From positions 542,001 through 606,000 of the forward strand of contig NZ_CP011402.1 in the NCBI RefSeq assembly GCF_001643775.1: DNA of 64,000 nucleotides. The letters run 5' to 3'. The notes beneath the pieces are model-generated. The model did not search any database, had not been told where the DNA came from, and saw only the letters and a program-made list of their open reading frames with translations. Shown in pieces: positions 1 to 14,259 of the stretch. The first letter of the stretch is position 1. Each line of letters begins with the position of its first letter. The translations under genes and the position numbers were made by a program. The DNA is from Denitrobacterium detoxificans (lineage in GTDB: Bacteria; Actinomycetota; Coriobacteriia; Coriobacteriales; Eggerthellaceae).

Positions 1-368
1 TAATCGAGGAGGGCGTCATCGCCGCGGTCGAACGCATCGTCGAGCGTGAATCCGTCCCAGAGGGCGCCCTTGTCTACCAGCGTGTATTTCACGAGCGCGT
101 ATGCCCCGGTTTCAACCAGTTCGTCGGCTGTTCCGGCTAGCAGGCTTTGCAGTGGGTGTTCGTCGGCTTCGGTAAGGGGGCGGCTTTCGAGCCGCGCATG
201 CTCTTGCAGGAAGGTGCCAATGGGTTCGTGCGCTGCGCGTGACGTTTCGTTTGCGTATGCCTGGGAGCGCGCGAGGGGCGGAATGCTTGTGGGCAGGCAG
301 AGCGTCACGGCAAGTAGGGCCGCCATGCAGGGGTAGATTCGCTTGCGCATGGTTTGGGGCGCGCGCAT
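1..368 (-). CDS. Secreted protein of unknown function, N-terminal part (runs off window)
   Basis: An open frame enters from the left edge of the window on the minus strand. Its start is ATG at 368-366, preceded by AAAGGAGG four bases upstream; a second in-frame ATG lies at 350. The first ~35 residues form a signal peptide: basic residues (MRKR), a hydrophobic run rich in Ala and Leu, then an AYA-N type cleavage site. The following ~85 visible residues are acidic and hydrophilic and match no family I recognise. About 122 codons are visible and there is no stop before the window edge. The protein is probably exported or anchored outside the cell; its function cannot be stated. It is divergent from rpoB. 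Confidence 0.7.
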   Translation of the reverse strand, partial: MRAPQTMRKRIYPCMAALLAVTLCLPTSIPPLARSQAYANETSRAAHEPIGTFLQEHARLESRPLTEADEHPLQSLLAGTADELVETGAYALVKYTLVDKGALWDGFTLDDAFDRGDDALLD

Positions 369-515
369 GCACCCTCCTTTCGCGAGTAACGTTGCCTGCG
401 AAAGATGGTGGGGAAACGCACGTGCATTTCGTGATGAGAAAGGTCGCGCAAAAGTCGCGGTATCGTGGCGCGATCCATGCGCTATAATCGCGGTCGAGCT
501 TACGGCGCCTATTTA

Positions 516-544
516 TTGACTAAGCTCCTTCTTTCCAGAATAAT
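516..544 (+). promoter_or_regulatory. rpoBC promoter P1
   Basis: TTGACT (516-521), a 17-bp spacer and AATAAT (539-544) make a near-consensus housekeeping sigma promoter upstream of rpoB. The surrounding 80 bp are AT-rich compared with the genome. Confidence 0.65.
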
Positions 545-567
545 TCCATAGCTTAAAAAAATATTTC

Positions 568-596
568 TTGACTCTTGACAGCGGGGCAAGTATTCT
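568..596 (+). promoter_or_regulatory. rpoBC promoter P2
   Basis: TTGACT (568-573), a 17-bp spacer and TATTCT (591-596), 56 bp from the rpoB start codon. A second overlapping TTGACA is at 575-580. With P1 this makes a tandem-promoter arrangement typical of strongly expressed operons. Confidence 0.65.
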
Positions 597-651
597 ATTT
601 CGTTGCAACTTTTTGCAAAAAGACGGATTTTCTTTAAGGAGGAAAAGCCCC

Positions 652-3600
652 GTGGCGAAAGCAGAAACAACCGCTCCCACCAGCCTTTATAGGAGCCGCA
701 GAAGCTTCGCGAAGATTCCGTCCGTTATGGACGTGCCCAACCTCATCGCCATTCAGACGGAAAGTTTTGATTGGTTCACGAAAGAGGGCCTCGACGAAGC
801 ATTCAAGGACATTTGCCCCATCGAGAGCAACACCAAGGACATGCGCGTCGAAATTGGCGGGCATAGCTTTGGCGAGCCGAAGTACTCGGTCGACGAGTGC
901 AAGCGCAAGGATGTGAGCTACCAGGCTCCTCTGTTCGCCGAAGTTCGCTTCACGAATCTCGAAACTGGCGAAATCAAGGAACAGGACGTGTTCATGGGCG
1001 ACTTCCCGCTCATGACCCCGCGCGGTACGTTCATCATCAACGGCACCGAGCGCGTCGTCGTTTCCCAGCTGGTTCGTAGCCCTGGCGTGTACTTTGGCGC
1101 CGAGCGCGACAAGACCAGCAACAAGACCGTGTACAACGCGAAGATCATTCCTTCCCGTGGTGCATGGCTGGAATTCGAAACCGACAAGCGCGACATCCTG
1201 TCCGTGCGCATCGACCGCAAGCGCAAGCAGCCCGCTACGCTGCTCGTTCGCGCTCTTGGCCTGGCCGAGACGCACGAGGAAATCGTCGAGCTGCTTGGCG
1301 ATTCCGAAATGGTGCTCCGCACGCTCGACCGCGACCCCGCCACCACGCGCGACGAGTCGCTCATCGAGCTGTACAAGCGCTTCCGTCCGGGCGAGCCGCC
1401 CACAATCGATTCCGCCCGTACGCTGCTCGACGGTCTGTTCTTCAACCAGCAGCGCTACAACCTCGCACGCGTTGGTCGTTACAAGATCAACAAGAAGCTG
1501 GGCTTTGATTCCGAAAACGATTCCTCCACGCTTACCAAGGAAGATATCCTCGCGTCCATGCGCTACATCGTGGCGCTGCACGACGGTGAAGAAGGCTATG
1601 TCACCGACGATATCGACCACTTTGGCAACCGCCGCATCCGCACGGTTGGCGAGCTGATTCAGAACCAGTTCCGCATCGGTCTTTCCCGTATGGAGCGCGT
1701 CGTCCGCGAGCGCATGAGCATGCAGGAGCCCGATGACATCACGCCGCAGAGCCTGATCAACATCCGTCCTATCGTGGCGGCCATCAAGGAGTTCTTCGGC
1801 TCTTCGCAGCTGTCTCAGTTCATGGACCAGTCCAACCCCGCAGCAGGCATTACGCACAAGCGTCGTCTGTCCGCTCTGGGTCCTGGCGGTCTGTCCCGCG
1901 AACGCGCTGGCTTCGAAGTTCGCGACGTTCACAACTCTCACTATGGTCGTATGTGCCCCATCGAGACGCCTGAAGGCCCGAACATCGGTCTTATCGGTTC
2001 TCTGGCTACCTACGGTCGCGTGAACTCCTACGGCTTCATTGAGTCGCCGTATCGCCGCGTCGAAAACGGCAAGGTTACCGACGACGTCGAGTACCTCACC
2101 GCCGACGAAGAGGAAAAGCACACCATTGCCCAGGCCAACGAGCCGTTCGACCCCGAAACGCGCGTCTTTGGCCACAAGGTCGACGGCAAGTTCGTTCCCG
2201 CAACCCGTATTCTCGCCCGTACGCGCAATTCGCGTGGTGAGTTCGGTGACCCGAGCGAAGTGCCCGTCGATATGGTCGACTACATGGACGTATCTCCGCG
2301 TCAGATGGTATCTGTCGCTACGTCGCTCATTCCCTTCCTGGAACATGACGACTGCAACCGCGCCCTCATGGGTTCGAACATGCAGCGTCAGGCAGTGCCC
2401 CTGCTCAACCCGCATGCTCCGCTGGTTGGTACGGGCATCGAGCACCGCATCGCGGTTGACTCCGGCGAAATTCTGGTAGCCCAGAACCCCGGCATCGTCG
2501 ACTACGTCGACGGCGAGGTCATCAACGTGCTCACCGACGACGGCGAGTACGATGAGTACCTGGTTCCCAAGTTCCAGCGCTCCAACCAGGGCTACTGCAT
2601 GAACCACAAGCCCATCGTCCGTAAGGGCGACCGCGTCCAGGCCGGCGACGTCCTGGCCGACGGCCCCAGCTGCGATACGGCTGAGCTGGCCCTGGGTCAG
2701 AACCTCATGATCGCCTACATGCCCTGGGAAGGTTACAACTACGAGGACGCTATCATCATTTCCGAGCGCGTCGTCGCAGAAGACCTGCTCACGAGCATCA
2801 ACATTAGCGAGTACGAAGTCGACGCCCGCGACACCAAGCTTGGGCCCGAGGAAATTACCCGCGAAATCCCGAACATCAGCGAGGATATGACGAGCGACCT
2901 CGACGCCGACGGCATCATCCGCATTGGCGCCGAAGTTCACCCCGGCGACGTCCTGGTGGGCAAGGTTACCCCGAAGGGCGAGACCGAGCTCACGGCCGAA
3001 GAGCGCCTGCTGCGCGCCATCTTCGGCGAGAAGGCTCGCGAGGTTCGCGACACGTCCCTGAAGGTGCCCCACGGCTCCGGTGGCCGCGTCATCGACATCC
3101 AGCGCTTCAGCGCCGAGAACGGCGATGAGCTGGCTCCCGGCGTCAACGAGCAGGTTCGCGTGTTCGTTGCCCAGAAGCGTAAGGTTCAGCAGGGCGACAA
3201 GCTGTCCGGTCGTCATGGTAACAAGGGTGTTATCTCCAACGTTCTTCCCGTGGAAGACATGCCCTACCTGGCTGACGGCACGCCCATCGACGTCATGCTC
3301 AATCCCCTGGGCGTACCTTCCCGTATGAACGTTGGTCAGCTGCTCGAATGCCACCTTGGCTGGGCTGCCAAGTGGGGTTGGTCCGACGAAGAGAATTCCG
3401 ACGATGCCGTCGACCATTCCATCTTCGTGTCCACGCCTGTCTTCGACGGCGCAACCGAGGAAGAGATTGCCGACGTCATCCAGAAGGCGAACCGCAACCT
3501 CATCAACATCCATCGCAAGAAGTACGGCGACATGGCGCGCGAGGAATTCGTTCCCCAGCTGAACTCGTTCGGCAAGACCACGCTGTACGACGGTCGTACT

Positions 3601-4182
3601 GGCGAGCCCTTCCGCGAGCCCATCACCGTCGGCTTCCCGTACATCCTGAAACTCGGCCACATGGTCGACGACAAGATCCACGCCCGCTCGACTGGCCCTT
3701 ACAGCCTGATCACGCAGCAGCCTCTGGGTGGTAAAGCCCAGTTCGGTGGCCAGCGTTTCGGCGAGATGGAAGTGTGGGCCCTGTACGCATACGGTGCTTC
3801 CAACGTGCTGCAGGAAATCCTCACCATCAAGTCCGACGACACGATCGGCCGCGTGAAGAGCTACGAGAGCATCGTGAAGGGCGAAAACCTTCCCGCCGCG
3901 GAAGTGCCCGAGTCCTTCAAGGTTCTCGTCAAGGAAATGCGTTCGCTGTGCCTGAACGTCGAGCTCGAAGGCGAGCAGGGCGTTATCGACGTCGCCGAGA
4001 CGCACGAGCCCGAGGACGACGACTCCAAGGTGCTCGCCGGCATGGTGGCGGATGCCAAGAAGACTGAAAGCGAAGAGGATGGCGCGCTCGATGCAATCGC
4101 AGCCGACCTTGCCGAACTGCTTTCCGATGATCTGAAAGACGGTAATGATTTCGATATCACCAGTGAAGGGGAGGAGCGCTAA
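652..4182 (+). CDS. rpoB: DNA-directed RNA polymerase subunit beta
   Basis: The beta subunit of RNA polymerase, 1,176 residues, forms half of the catalytic cleft with beta-prime. I chose the GTG start at 652 because AAGGAGG (636-642) lies nine bases upstream; an upstream in-frame TTG at 568 sits inside promoter P2 and is unlikely. The rifampicin pocket at about residues 380-425 is complete and keeps the Asp, His and Ser residues (QFMDQ, THKRR, RRLSALG) whose mutation gives resistance, so the sequence looks rifampicin-sensitive. The conserved C-terminal [11 protein letters not shown] and [12 protein letters not shown] blocks are present. The last ~60 residues are an acidic tail. The stop codon abuts the rpoC ATG, so the two are translationally coupled. 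Confidence 0.98.
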   Translation: MAKAETTAPTSLYRSRRSFAKIPSVMDVPNLIAIQTESFDWFTKEGLDEAFKDICPIESNTKDMRVEIGGHSFGEPKYSVDECKRKDVSYQAPLFAEVRFTNLETGEIKEQDVFMGDFPLMTPRGTFIINGTERVVVSQLVRSPGVYFGAERDKTSNKTVYNAKIIPSRGAWLEFETDKRDILSVRIDRKRKQPATLLVRALGLAETHEEIVELLGDSEMVLRTLDRDPATTRDESLIELYKRFRPGEPPTIDSARTLLDGLFFNQQRYNLARVGRYKINKKLGFDSENDSSTLTKEDILASMRYIVALHDGEEGYVTDDIDHFGNRRIRTVGELIQNQFRIGLSRMERVVRERMSMQEPDDITPQSLINIRPIVAAIKEFFGSSQLSQFMDQSNPAAGITHKRRLSALGPGGLSRERAGFEVRDVHNSHYGRMCPIETPEGPNIGLIGSLATYGRVNSYGFIESPYRRVENGKVTDDVEYLTADEEEKHTIAQANEPFDPETRVFGHKVDGKFVPATRILARTRNSRGEFGDPSEVPVDMVDYMDVSPRQMVSVATSLIPFLEHDDCNRALMGSNMQRQAVPLLNPHAPLVGTGIEHRIAVDSGEILVAQNPGIVDYVDGEVINVLTDDGEYDEYLVPKFQRSNQGYCMNHKPIVRKGDRVQAGDVLADGPSCDTAELALGQNLMIAYMPWEGYNYEDAIIISERVVAEDLLTSINISEYEVDARDTKLGPEEITREIPNISEDMTSDLDADGIIRIGAEVHPGDVLVGKVTPKGETELTAEERLLRAIFGEKAREVRDTSLKVPHGSGGRVIDIQRFSAENGDELAPGVNEQVRVFVAQKRKVQQGDKLSGRHGNKGVISNVLPVEDMPYLADGTPIDVMLNPLGVPSRMNVGQLLECHLGWAAKWGWSDEENSDDAVDHSIFVSTPVFDGATEEEIADVIQKANRNLINIHRKKYGDMAREEFVPQLNSFGKTTLYDGRTGEPFREPITVGFPYILKLGHMVDDKIHARSTGPYSLITQQPLGGKAQFGGQRFGEMEVWALYAYGASNVLQEILTIKSDDTIGRVKSYESIVKGENLPAAEVPESFKVLVKEMRSLCLNVELEGEQGVIDVAETHEPEDDDSKVLAGMVADAKKTESEEDGALDAIAADLAELLSDDLKDGNDFDITSEGEER

Positions 4183-8589
<4,407 letters not shown>

Positions 8590-8609
8590 CCGCTCATAAC
8601 ATGCGTGAG

Positions 8610-8636
8610 ATGGGGCGCAGTTCATCTGCGCCCCAT
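8610..8636 (+). terminator. Terminator after rpoC
   Basis: An 11-bp perfect stem (arms 8610-8620 and 8626-8636, core GGGGCGCAG/CTGCGCCCC) with a TTCAT loop. There is no clear T-tract, so termination may be partial and hisE could receive read-through. Confidence 0.6.
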
Positions 8637-8659
8637 TGCTATGCGATGAAGGAGAACTC

Positions 8660-9079
8660 ATGTCTTCCAAAACGTTCGTACCCGAAGGCGAGGTAGCACC
8701 CGCCAGCCAGATTGGCGCCACCATCGAGGCGCTTGCGGCTACCATTGCTGCCAGGCGTAATGCGGGTGAGGAAAGCTATACGCATGGTCTTCTTACCGGA
8801 AAAGACGATGACGTCTTGAAGAAGGTCATGGAAGAATCGGGCGAAGTGGCGCTTGCCGCCAAGGATGTCGCTCGTGCCAGCCAGGAACAACGCGACGCCG
8901 AGGTCGACCATCTGCGCTATGAAGCCGCTGATGTCGTGTATCATCTTCTCGTCGTTTTGGAGCGTTACGGAATCGATCTGGATGAGTTCGCGGCTGAACT
9001 CAATATGCGCATGCGCGAAGACGAGCGCCCTGCGGGTGCCGTGCGCCTTCAGCCCGAACATGTGAAGCGAGGGAAATAG
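8660..9079 (+). CDS. hisE: Phosphoribosyl-ATP pyrophosphatase
   Basis: 139 residues, normal for HisE with a ~30-residue N-terminal extension. It hydrolyses phosphoribosyl-ATP to phosphoribosyl-AMP, step two of histidine biosynthesis, in the cytoplasm. The MazG-like helical signature is visible: a KKVMEESGE block, then a YEAADVVYHLLV block whose Glu and Asp residues bind Mg. The start is ATG 8660, with GAAGGAGA five to six bases upstream. Its TAG overlaps the GTG of glmM (TAGTG), implying translational coupling. No other his gene is in the window, so hisE is detached from a his operon here. Confidence 0.95.
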   Translation: MSSKTFVPEGEVAPASQIGATIEALAATIAARRNAGEESYTHGLLTGKDDDVLKKVMEESGEVALAAKDVARASQEQRDAEVDHLRYEAADVVYHLLVVLERYGIDLDEFAAELNMRMREDERPAGAVRLQPEHVKRGK

Positions 9080-10416
9080 TGGCTAAGCTCTTTGGCACAG
9101 ATGGCGCACGTGGTGTCGCCAATACTGAATTGACCTGCGAAATCGCTTTTAAGCTGGGGCAGGCTGCCGTTGCGTACCTGGGTACGTCCATCGTCATGGG
9201 ACGCGATACGCGCCTTTCGGGCGACATGCTCTCCGCTGCGCTGGCTGCCGGCATCACGAGCGCGGGTGGTACGGTGCTCGACGCGGGCATCATTCCCACG
9301 CCTGCCGTGGCCTTCCTGGTTCGCGAACTGCATGCCAATGGTGGCGTCGTCATTTCCGCATCGCATAATCCGCCCGAGTACAACGGCATCAAGTTCTTCG
9401 ACGCCCAGGGCTTCAAGCTGCCCGTGGCGCTGGAGGCCCAGTTCGAGCAATACGTCGCGGAAGGTGGCTTGGACGTTTCCCAGCGCGCCGCGGGCGACGC
9501 CGTGGGCGTGGTCCTTCCCGTGGAAGACGCTGCCGAGCTGTACATTCAGCATGCCGTGAAGGCTATGGAGCGTCAGGGCGTTCGCTTCGACTCGTGGAAA
9601 ATCGCGCTCGACTGCGCTCATGGCGCGTCCTCCGTTTCCTCCGCCGAGGCGCTGCGCCGTCTGGGTGCCCAGGTCACGGTAATCAACGACGATTTCTGCG
9701 GAACTGACATCAACGTGGAATGCGGTTCTACGCACCTTGCTCCGCTCAAGCAGCTCGTTGCCGAAATTGGCGCCGACATCGGCATTGCCCACGACGGAGA
9801 TGCCGACCGCGTGCTGTTCGTGGATGCCCAGGGCAACGAGATCGATGGCGACATGGTGGAAGCCGCCTGCGCCATCGACTTAGCCAATCGTGGCAAGCTT
9901 GCGGGCAATACCGCGGTATCCACCGTCATGTGCAACCTGGGCTTCGTGCACGCCATGCGCGATGCGGGTATTCAGGTGCTGCAGACCGCGGTGGGCGATA
10001 GGCATGTGCTGGAAGCCATGCGCGAGGGTGGCTTCGTCATTGGTGGCGAACAGAGTGGCCATACCATCTTCCTGGAGCATAACTCCACGGGCGACGGCCT
10101 TATGACGGCCTGCCAGTTCGTTGCCGTCTGCGAGCGCAATGGCAAGACGGCTGCCGAAGCCGCTTCCGTCATGCGTCGCTTCCCCCAGGAGCTTGTGAAC
10201 GTGCGTGTTGCCGACAAGGAGGCTCTTGCGGGCAACGCTGCGATTGCGGCAGCCATTGCTTCTGCCGAAGAAGAGCTGGGCGATGCGGGCCGCGTGCTCG
10301 TCCGTCCGTCGGGTACCGAGCCCCTTATTCGCGTTATGGTGGAGGCTGCCGAAGACGCCGAGGCGGCACGCCATGCCAAGGCCATCGCTGTGGTTGTCGA
10401 AAGCGAGCTTGCGTAA
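9079..10416 (+). CDS. glmM: Phosphoglucosamine mutase
   Basis: 445 residues, the usual family length. It converts glucosamine-6-phosphate to glucosamine-1-phosphate for UDP-GlcNAc and peptidoglycan. The N-terminal FGTDGARG, the phosphoserine loop (SASHNP, catalytic Ser95), the metal-binding DGDADR loop, the GGEQSGH sugar-binding loop and the phosphate-binding RPSGTEPLIRV near the C-terminus are all present. The GTG start overlaps the hisE stop. The next enzyme in the pathway, GlmU, is encoded at 21.7 kb. Confidence 0.97.
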   Translation: MAKLFGTDGARGVANTELTCEIAFKLGQAAVAYLGTSIVMGRDTRLSGDMLSAALAAGITSAGGTVLDAGIIPTPAVAFLVRELHANGGVVISASHNPPEYNGIKFFDAQGFKLPVALEAQFEQYVAEGGLDVSQRAAGDAVGVVLPVEDAAELYIQHAVKAMERQGVRFDSWKIALDCAHGASSVSSAEALRRLGAQVTVINDDFCGTDINVECGSTHLAPLKQLVAEIGADIGIAHDGDADRVLFVDAQGNEIDGDMVEAACAIDLANRGKLAGNTAVSTVMCNLGFVHAMRDAGIQVLQTAVGDRHVLEAMREGGFVIGGEQSGHTIFLEHNSTGDGLMTACQFVAVCERNGKTAAEAASVMRRFPQELVNVRVADKEALAGNAAIAAAIASAEEELGDAGRVLVRPSGTEPLIRVMVEAAEDAEAARHAKAIAVVVESELA

Positions 10417-10440
10417 CGCAAGGAAAAACGTATCTTTAGG

Positions 10441-10476
10441 CGCTCCGTTGCCCGTGTGGCAGCGGAGCGTTTCTTT
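10441..10476 (+). terminator. Rho-independent terminator after glmM
   Basis: A 12-bp stem (10441-10452 with 10458-10469, one G-T pair), a CGTGT loop and the T-rich tail TTTCTTT. Confidence 0.9.
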
Positions 10477-10559
10477 ATGCGAGCGGTATCATGTATGGTT
10501 GACGCGTTGGGGTTCCGTATTGCTCGCGTGTCAATTGGCGCCGAATTACTTATTCTTCG

Positions 10560-10588
10560 TTGACAATAATCATAAACAGAAATAATAT
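10560..10588 (+). promoter_or_regulatory. modA promoter
   Basis: TTGACA (10560-10565), a 17-bp spacer and TAATAT (10583-10588), about 50 bp upstream of the modA start in an AT-rich patch. I saw no convincing ModE-type palindrome or molybdenum-cofactor riboswitch. Confidence 0.75.
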
Positions 10589-10640
10589 TTCCGTCATTGA
10601 ATAATCGATGTTGTTGGTTGGAAAGGGAAGGTTCGTATTG

Positions 10641-11546
10641 ATGAAGAAATATAAGGGTCTCATTTCCGTGGTGCTGGGTGCTGCGCTCGTGGCCGCGCTG
10701 GCACTCGCGGGCTGTGCTTCGAACAACGCCAGCTCCAATGCTGGTTCCTCTTCGAGCGACCAGGGTACCGAAAGCACGCATGAAGCTGTGACGCTGCAGA
10801 TCTTCGCGGCGAATTCTCTTTCCAAGGCCATGGAAGAAGAAGAGGCGCTCTACACTCAGACGCATGAATGGGTGACGTTTGCCGATACGCAGTACAAGTC
10901 TTCGGGCGAGCTGAACGAGCTGCTCGAGGGTGGCGCTACGGCCGACATTCTCATCAGTGCCTCCAAGAGCAAGATGGACGCCGCCGAGCAGGCTGGCTAC
11001 ATCGATGCCACCACGCGCTTCGATATGTTCAAGAACGACCTGGTCATGGTTACTTCCGAAAGCAATACCGAGATCACGAGCTGCACCCTTGAGGACATCG
11101 CCGCTGGCAAGTACAAGATTGGCGTGGGCGATGAATCGGTTCCTGCTGGCAACTATGCCTGCCAGTCTCTTTCCACGGTGGGCTGCTACACCGAGCCCGA
11201 CGGCTCCACGGGCAAGGATGCCTCTGGTACGGGCGGTGAATTCTCGGGCGCCCTGGCGGCCGATGGCATGGTTTCGCTGCAGACCAGCGTGGGTAACGTA
11301 TGCAAGCTGGCTCAGTCCGGTGACGTGGACATTGCCTTCGTGTACACCTCCGACGTGTATCGCTTTGGCGGCGTGAAAGTCGTGGGAACGGTTCCCTCCG
11401 ACACGCATAAGAACATCATCTATCCCGCTGCCATTACTTCGATGGCTTCCAATTCCGCAGAGGCTCAGGCGTTCCTCGATTGGTGCGTCACCGATGCCGA
11501 CGCTCTGGAAATCTGGCAGAAATGGGGCTTCGAACTCGCTGCATAA
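10641..11546 (+). CDS. modA: Molybdate-binding lipoprotein of ABC transporter
   Basis: 301 residues. It is the extracellular substrate-binding protein that captures molybdate (or tungstate) and passes it to ModB/ModC. The lipoprotein signal (MKKYKG..., lipobox LAGC, Cys25) anchors it to the outer face of the membrane. The mature part begins with a Ser-rich linker and then the family pattern: IFAANSLSKAMEE, a SSGEL phosphate-like oxyanion loop, then FVYTSDVYR near the C-terminus. I chose ATG 10641 because of the purine-rich RBS GGAAAGGGAAGG at 10620-10631 and the lipoprotein signal; an in-frame ATG at 10608 has neither. Confidence 0.93.
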   Translation: MKKYKGLISVVLGAALVAALALAGCASNNASSNAGSSSSDQGTESTHEAVTLQIFAANSLSKAMEEEEALYTQTHEWVTFADTQYKSSGELNELLEGGATADILISASKSKMDAAEQAGYIDATTRFDMFKNDLVMVTSESNTEITSCTLEDIAAGKYKIGVGDESVPAGNYACQSLSTVGCYTEPDGSTGKDASGTGGEFSGALAADGMVSLQTSVGNVCKLAQSGDVDIAFVYTSDVYRFGGVKVVGTVPSDTHKNIIYPAAITSMASNSAEAQAFLDWCVTDADALEIWQKWGFELAA

Positions 11547-11571
11547 TGTAGTAACCTACATACGGTTTTGA

Positions 11572-11603
11572 AGATGGGGGCTGGCGTATGCTGGCCCTCA
11601 TTT
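11572..11603 (+). terminator. Intercistronic hairpin between modA and modB
   Basis: Arms AGATGGGGGC (11572-11581) and GCCCTCATTT (11594-11603) pair over ten positions with two or three wobbles, just before the modB start. A weak attenuator here would let ModA be made in excess over the membrane components. Confidence 0.4.
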
Positions 11604-11618
11604 CTGATAGGAATGGTA

Positions 11619-12983
11619 ATGACGATACGAACACGCTTGCTTTCCCTGGTAATGGCCGCGGTGCTTGCCGCGTCCTGCGTTGCGCCGATGCTTGCGTATG
11701 CCGACGACGATTTGGGGGATGTCGACACGCCGCGCGTTTCCGTCACATCGCAGCAGGCAACGGACTCCTTCGAGGGCGTGACGGTTTCGGCCGACAATGC
11801 AGCGGCAACGCTTGATGGATGCGATTTCGCGCTGTCCGATTTCAAGCGCGCCCAGACGGGAAGCAATCGCGATATCGATGGCGCATATTGCGGTTATGCC
11901 TTCTACGAAGGTTCGAGTGCTTATTCGGTGGTGTTCATTGCAATGTCCGATTACGCGGTCGTCTACCTAAGTCCGGAAGCGGCCCAGCAGATTGGCTATG
12001 GCGATTCGTCGGGCGATGCGGCGGCCTCGCTGCTTTCCCTGCTGTGCGCACTCGATAGCGCGAATGCATCAGGTGGGGCAACGCTTAACGCCGATGTTAC
12101 GTGTTATGTCACGACTGAGACGCGCTATGTGGTCGACGGTGTGGCGTTCACGTTCAATCAGGAGCTTTCGGACGGGCGTTTCTATGCGTGCGTGATGGGG
12201 GAGGACGGAAGCGACGTCACCGACTCCAGCAACGCGCGCTATGCGAAGCCCACGCATGCCTCTTTCGCCAACGTTGTTGCGTCCGACCAGGCAACGATCG
12301 TCGCGCAGCCCTCAATGTGGGAATCTCTTGGCACGTTCCTCTCTACGCTCGACTATTCGCCGCTGTGGGTTACGCTGCGCACTACGCTCACGGCCATCGT
12401 GTTCATCTTTGTGCTGGGCCTTGCCGCGGCGTACTTCTGCCTGCGCATGCCTTCGCGCGTGCGTGACATCTTCGACGCCATCTTCACCATCCCCATGGTG
12501 CTACCGCCCACGGTGTGCGGCTTTCTGCTACTGCTTTGCCTGGGAAACAACACGGCAGTGGGGCGCTGGTTCATCGACATTGGCTTCCCACTCATCTTCA
12601 GCTGGCCGGCAACGGTCATCGCCGCGGTAGTTGTGGCCTTCCCGCTCATGTACCGCAGCGCGCGTGGTGCCTTCGAAAGCCTCGATCCGAACATGCTTGA
12701 TGCGGCGCGTACGCTTGGCTGGAGCGATGCTCGCGTGTTCTTCCGTCTTATGCTGCCGCTTTCCTGGAGCAATATCGCCTCGGGTACCGTGCTCGCGTTT
12801 GCTCGCGCGCTGGGCGAATTCGGCGCTACGTTGTTCCTGGCGGGCAATTACCTGGGCGTTACGCGCACCATTCCCATCGCCATCTACTTCGAGTGGATGA
12901 ACGGCAACACCGACGTGGCCATCTTCTGGACCATCGTCATCATGATCTTCAGCTTCGTTGTCATTCTGTTCATCAACCTGTAG
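11619..12983 (+). CDS. modB: Molybdate ABC transporter permease with N-terminal extracellular domain
   Basis: 454 residues, about twice the usual ~225 for ModB. Residues 1-30 are a signal peptide (basic start, hydrophobic core, AYA-D site). Residues ~31-240 are a hydrophilic domain I do not recognise; it has three Cys residues and is predicted to lie outside the membrane. From ~245 the normal permease follows: membrane segments, then the EAA loop that contacts the ATPase (ESLDPNMLDAARTLGWSD). The start is ATG 11619, with AGGA six bases upstream; ATG 11613 is in frame but too close to it. It lies between modA and modC, so its transport role is well supported. The function of the added domain is unknown. 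Confidence 0.88.
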   Translation: MTIRTRLLSLVMAAVLAASCVAPMLAYADDDLGDVDTPRVSVTSQQATDSFEGVTVSADNAAATLDGCDFALSDFKRAQTGSNRDIDGAYCGYAFYEGSSAYSVVFIAMSDYAVVYLSPEAAQQIGYGDSSGDAAASLLSLLCALDSANASGGATLNADVTCYVTTETRYVVDGVAFTFNQELSDGRFYACVMGEDGSDVTDSSNARYAKPTHASFANVVASDQATIVAQPSMWESLGTFLSTLDYSPLWVTLRTTLTAIVFIFVLGLAAAYFCLRMPSRVRDIFDAIFTIPMVLPPTVCGFLLLLCLGNNTAVGRWFIDIGFPLIFSWPATVIAAVVVAFPLMYRSARGAFESLDPNMLDAARTLGWSDARVFFRLMLPLSWSNIASGTVLAFARALGEFGATLFLAGNYLGVTRTIPIAIYFEWMNGNTDVAIFWTIVIMIFSFVVILFINL

Positions 12984-13024
12984 GATAGGCATACTACGCG
13001 CTACCGGAAGGGGGCGGCTGAATA

Positions 13025-14137
13025 ATGAGCCTTGAGGTCGATATTCGCAAGCGATACGGCTCGTTCCAGCTCGACGTTGCCTTCCAAGCGGGGGACGAGA
13101 CCTTTGGCCTGCTAGGTGCCAGCGGCTGCGGCAAGAGCTTGACCATGCGCTGCATTGCGGGCATTGATACGCCCGACGAGGGTCGTATCGTGGTGAACGG
13201 CACGACGTTCTTCGATAGCGCGCAGGGCATCAATCTGTCGCCGCAGAAGCGCAAGACGGCGCTCTTGTTCCAGAGCTACATGCTCTTTCCGAACCTTACC
13301 GTAGAGCAGAACGTTGCCGCTGGCGTCGATCGCAGCTTACCGCCCGAGGAACGAGCGCGCATTGTCGAGGCCGAGCTCGTGCGCTTCGACGTCATTGCGT
13401 TTGCCAAGCGCTATCCGTCTCAGCTTTCCGGTGGTCAGCAGCAGCGCGTGGCGCTTGCTCGCATGCTTGCGGCGCGTCCGGGAATCCTCATGCTCGACGA
13501 GCCGTTTTCGGCGCTCGATGCACATTTGAAGACACTGCTCGAGCAGAGCCTGGTGGGTCTGTTCGATTCGTTCGACGGCACCATCATCTACGTAAGCCAC
13601 GATATCGACGAGGCGTTGCACTTCTGCGATCGCATTGCCGTGGTCGAGGCGGGGCACATCATGGAAATAGACGCGGGTCGCGAGCTCATCGACGATCCGA
13701 AGAGCCTGGCCGGCATCAAGCTGTCGGGGTGCAAGAACGCCCTTTCGTGCGAGCGCGTGTCCCCAACGCGCCTGTTCTGCCCTTCGTGGGGCATCGAGAT
13801 CGATGCCATGCGTCCCATTCCGTCCGATATCAAGGCGTTTGGCGTGCGCGCATTTCGCCTGGAGCGAGCTTCCGAGCCTGGCCCCAATGTGTATCGCGTG
13901 CGCGTAGACCGCGTGAGCGACTCGCGCTACGATCGCTCGGCCTTGCTGCGCTTCCTAGATCGCGAGGAGGGCGCACAGGAGCTGGTGGGCGAGAACCAGG
14001 AGGAAATGCGCTACTTGCATCAGCGTCTGTTCTGGCGCGTCGACACGCTGAAGGAGCCACGCGATTCTTGGCCCGAGCTGGGCGAGGAGCTGCTCATTCG
14101 CATCCCTCCCGAAAGCCTGTATCTGGTAAGCCGCTAG
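13025..14137 (+). CDS. modC: Molybdate ABC transporter ATP-binding protein
   Basis: 370 residues. The ATPase that powers molybdate import with ModB. In order: Walker A GASGCGKS (~res 32-39), a Q-loop (LLFQSYMLFPNL), the ABC signature LSGGQQQR, Walker B with catalytic Glu (ILMLDEPFSALD) and the H-loop (YVSHDIDEA). The ~130 residues after the ATPase core are in the position of the regulatory (MOP-type) domain of ModC but are not obviously that fold. Start ATG 13025 follows a GGAAGGGGG purine run. It is the last gene of modABC. Confidence 0.92.
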   Translation: MSLEVDIRKRYGSFQLDVAFQAGDETFGLLGASGCGKSLTMRCIAGIDTPDEGRIVVNGTTFFDSAQGINLSPQKRKTALLFQSYMLFPNLTVEQNVAAGVDRSLPPEERARIVEAELVRFDVIAFAKRYPSQLSGGQQQRVALARMLAARPGILMLDEPFSALDAHLKTLLEQSLVGLFDSFDGTIIYVSHDIDEALHFCDRIAVVEAGHIMEIDAGRELIDDPKSLAGIKLSGCKNALSCERVSPTRLFCPSWGIEIDAMRPIPSDIKAFGVRAFRLERASEPGPNVYRVRVDRVSDSRYDRSALLRFLDREEGAQELVGENQEEMRYLHQRLFWRVDTLKEPRDSWPELGEELLIRIPPESLYLVSR

Positions 14138-14197
14138 AGGTGTCCGCGTTGCCGTGTGGCGGGTTGCCGTTCGCGGTTAACCGTACGGTATAGCCGC

Positions 14198-14225
14198 TTG
14201 ATTATGCGTTTTCTTCGCCTATAAT
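14198..14225 (+). promoter_or_regulatory. moaA promoter
   Basis: TTGATT (14198-14203), a 16-bp spacer and a perfect TATAAT (14220-14225), 35 bp from the moaA ATG. moaA-moaC can therefore be transcribed independently of modABC. Confidence 0.7.
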
Positions 14226-14259
14226 CTCACGGGAGAATAGAGACGAGAAAGGTGAGCCT

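Noticed and set aside
10477-10640. Molybdenum-cofactor riboswitch or ModE operator ahead of modA
   Set aside because: The leader is short after the promoter, and no matching stem set or palindrome could be found.
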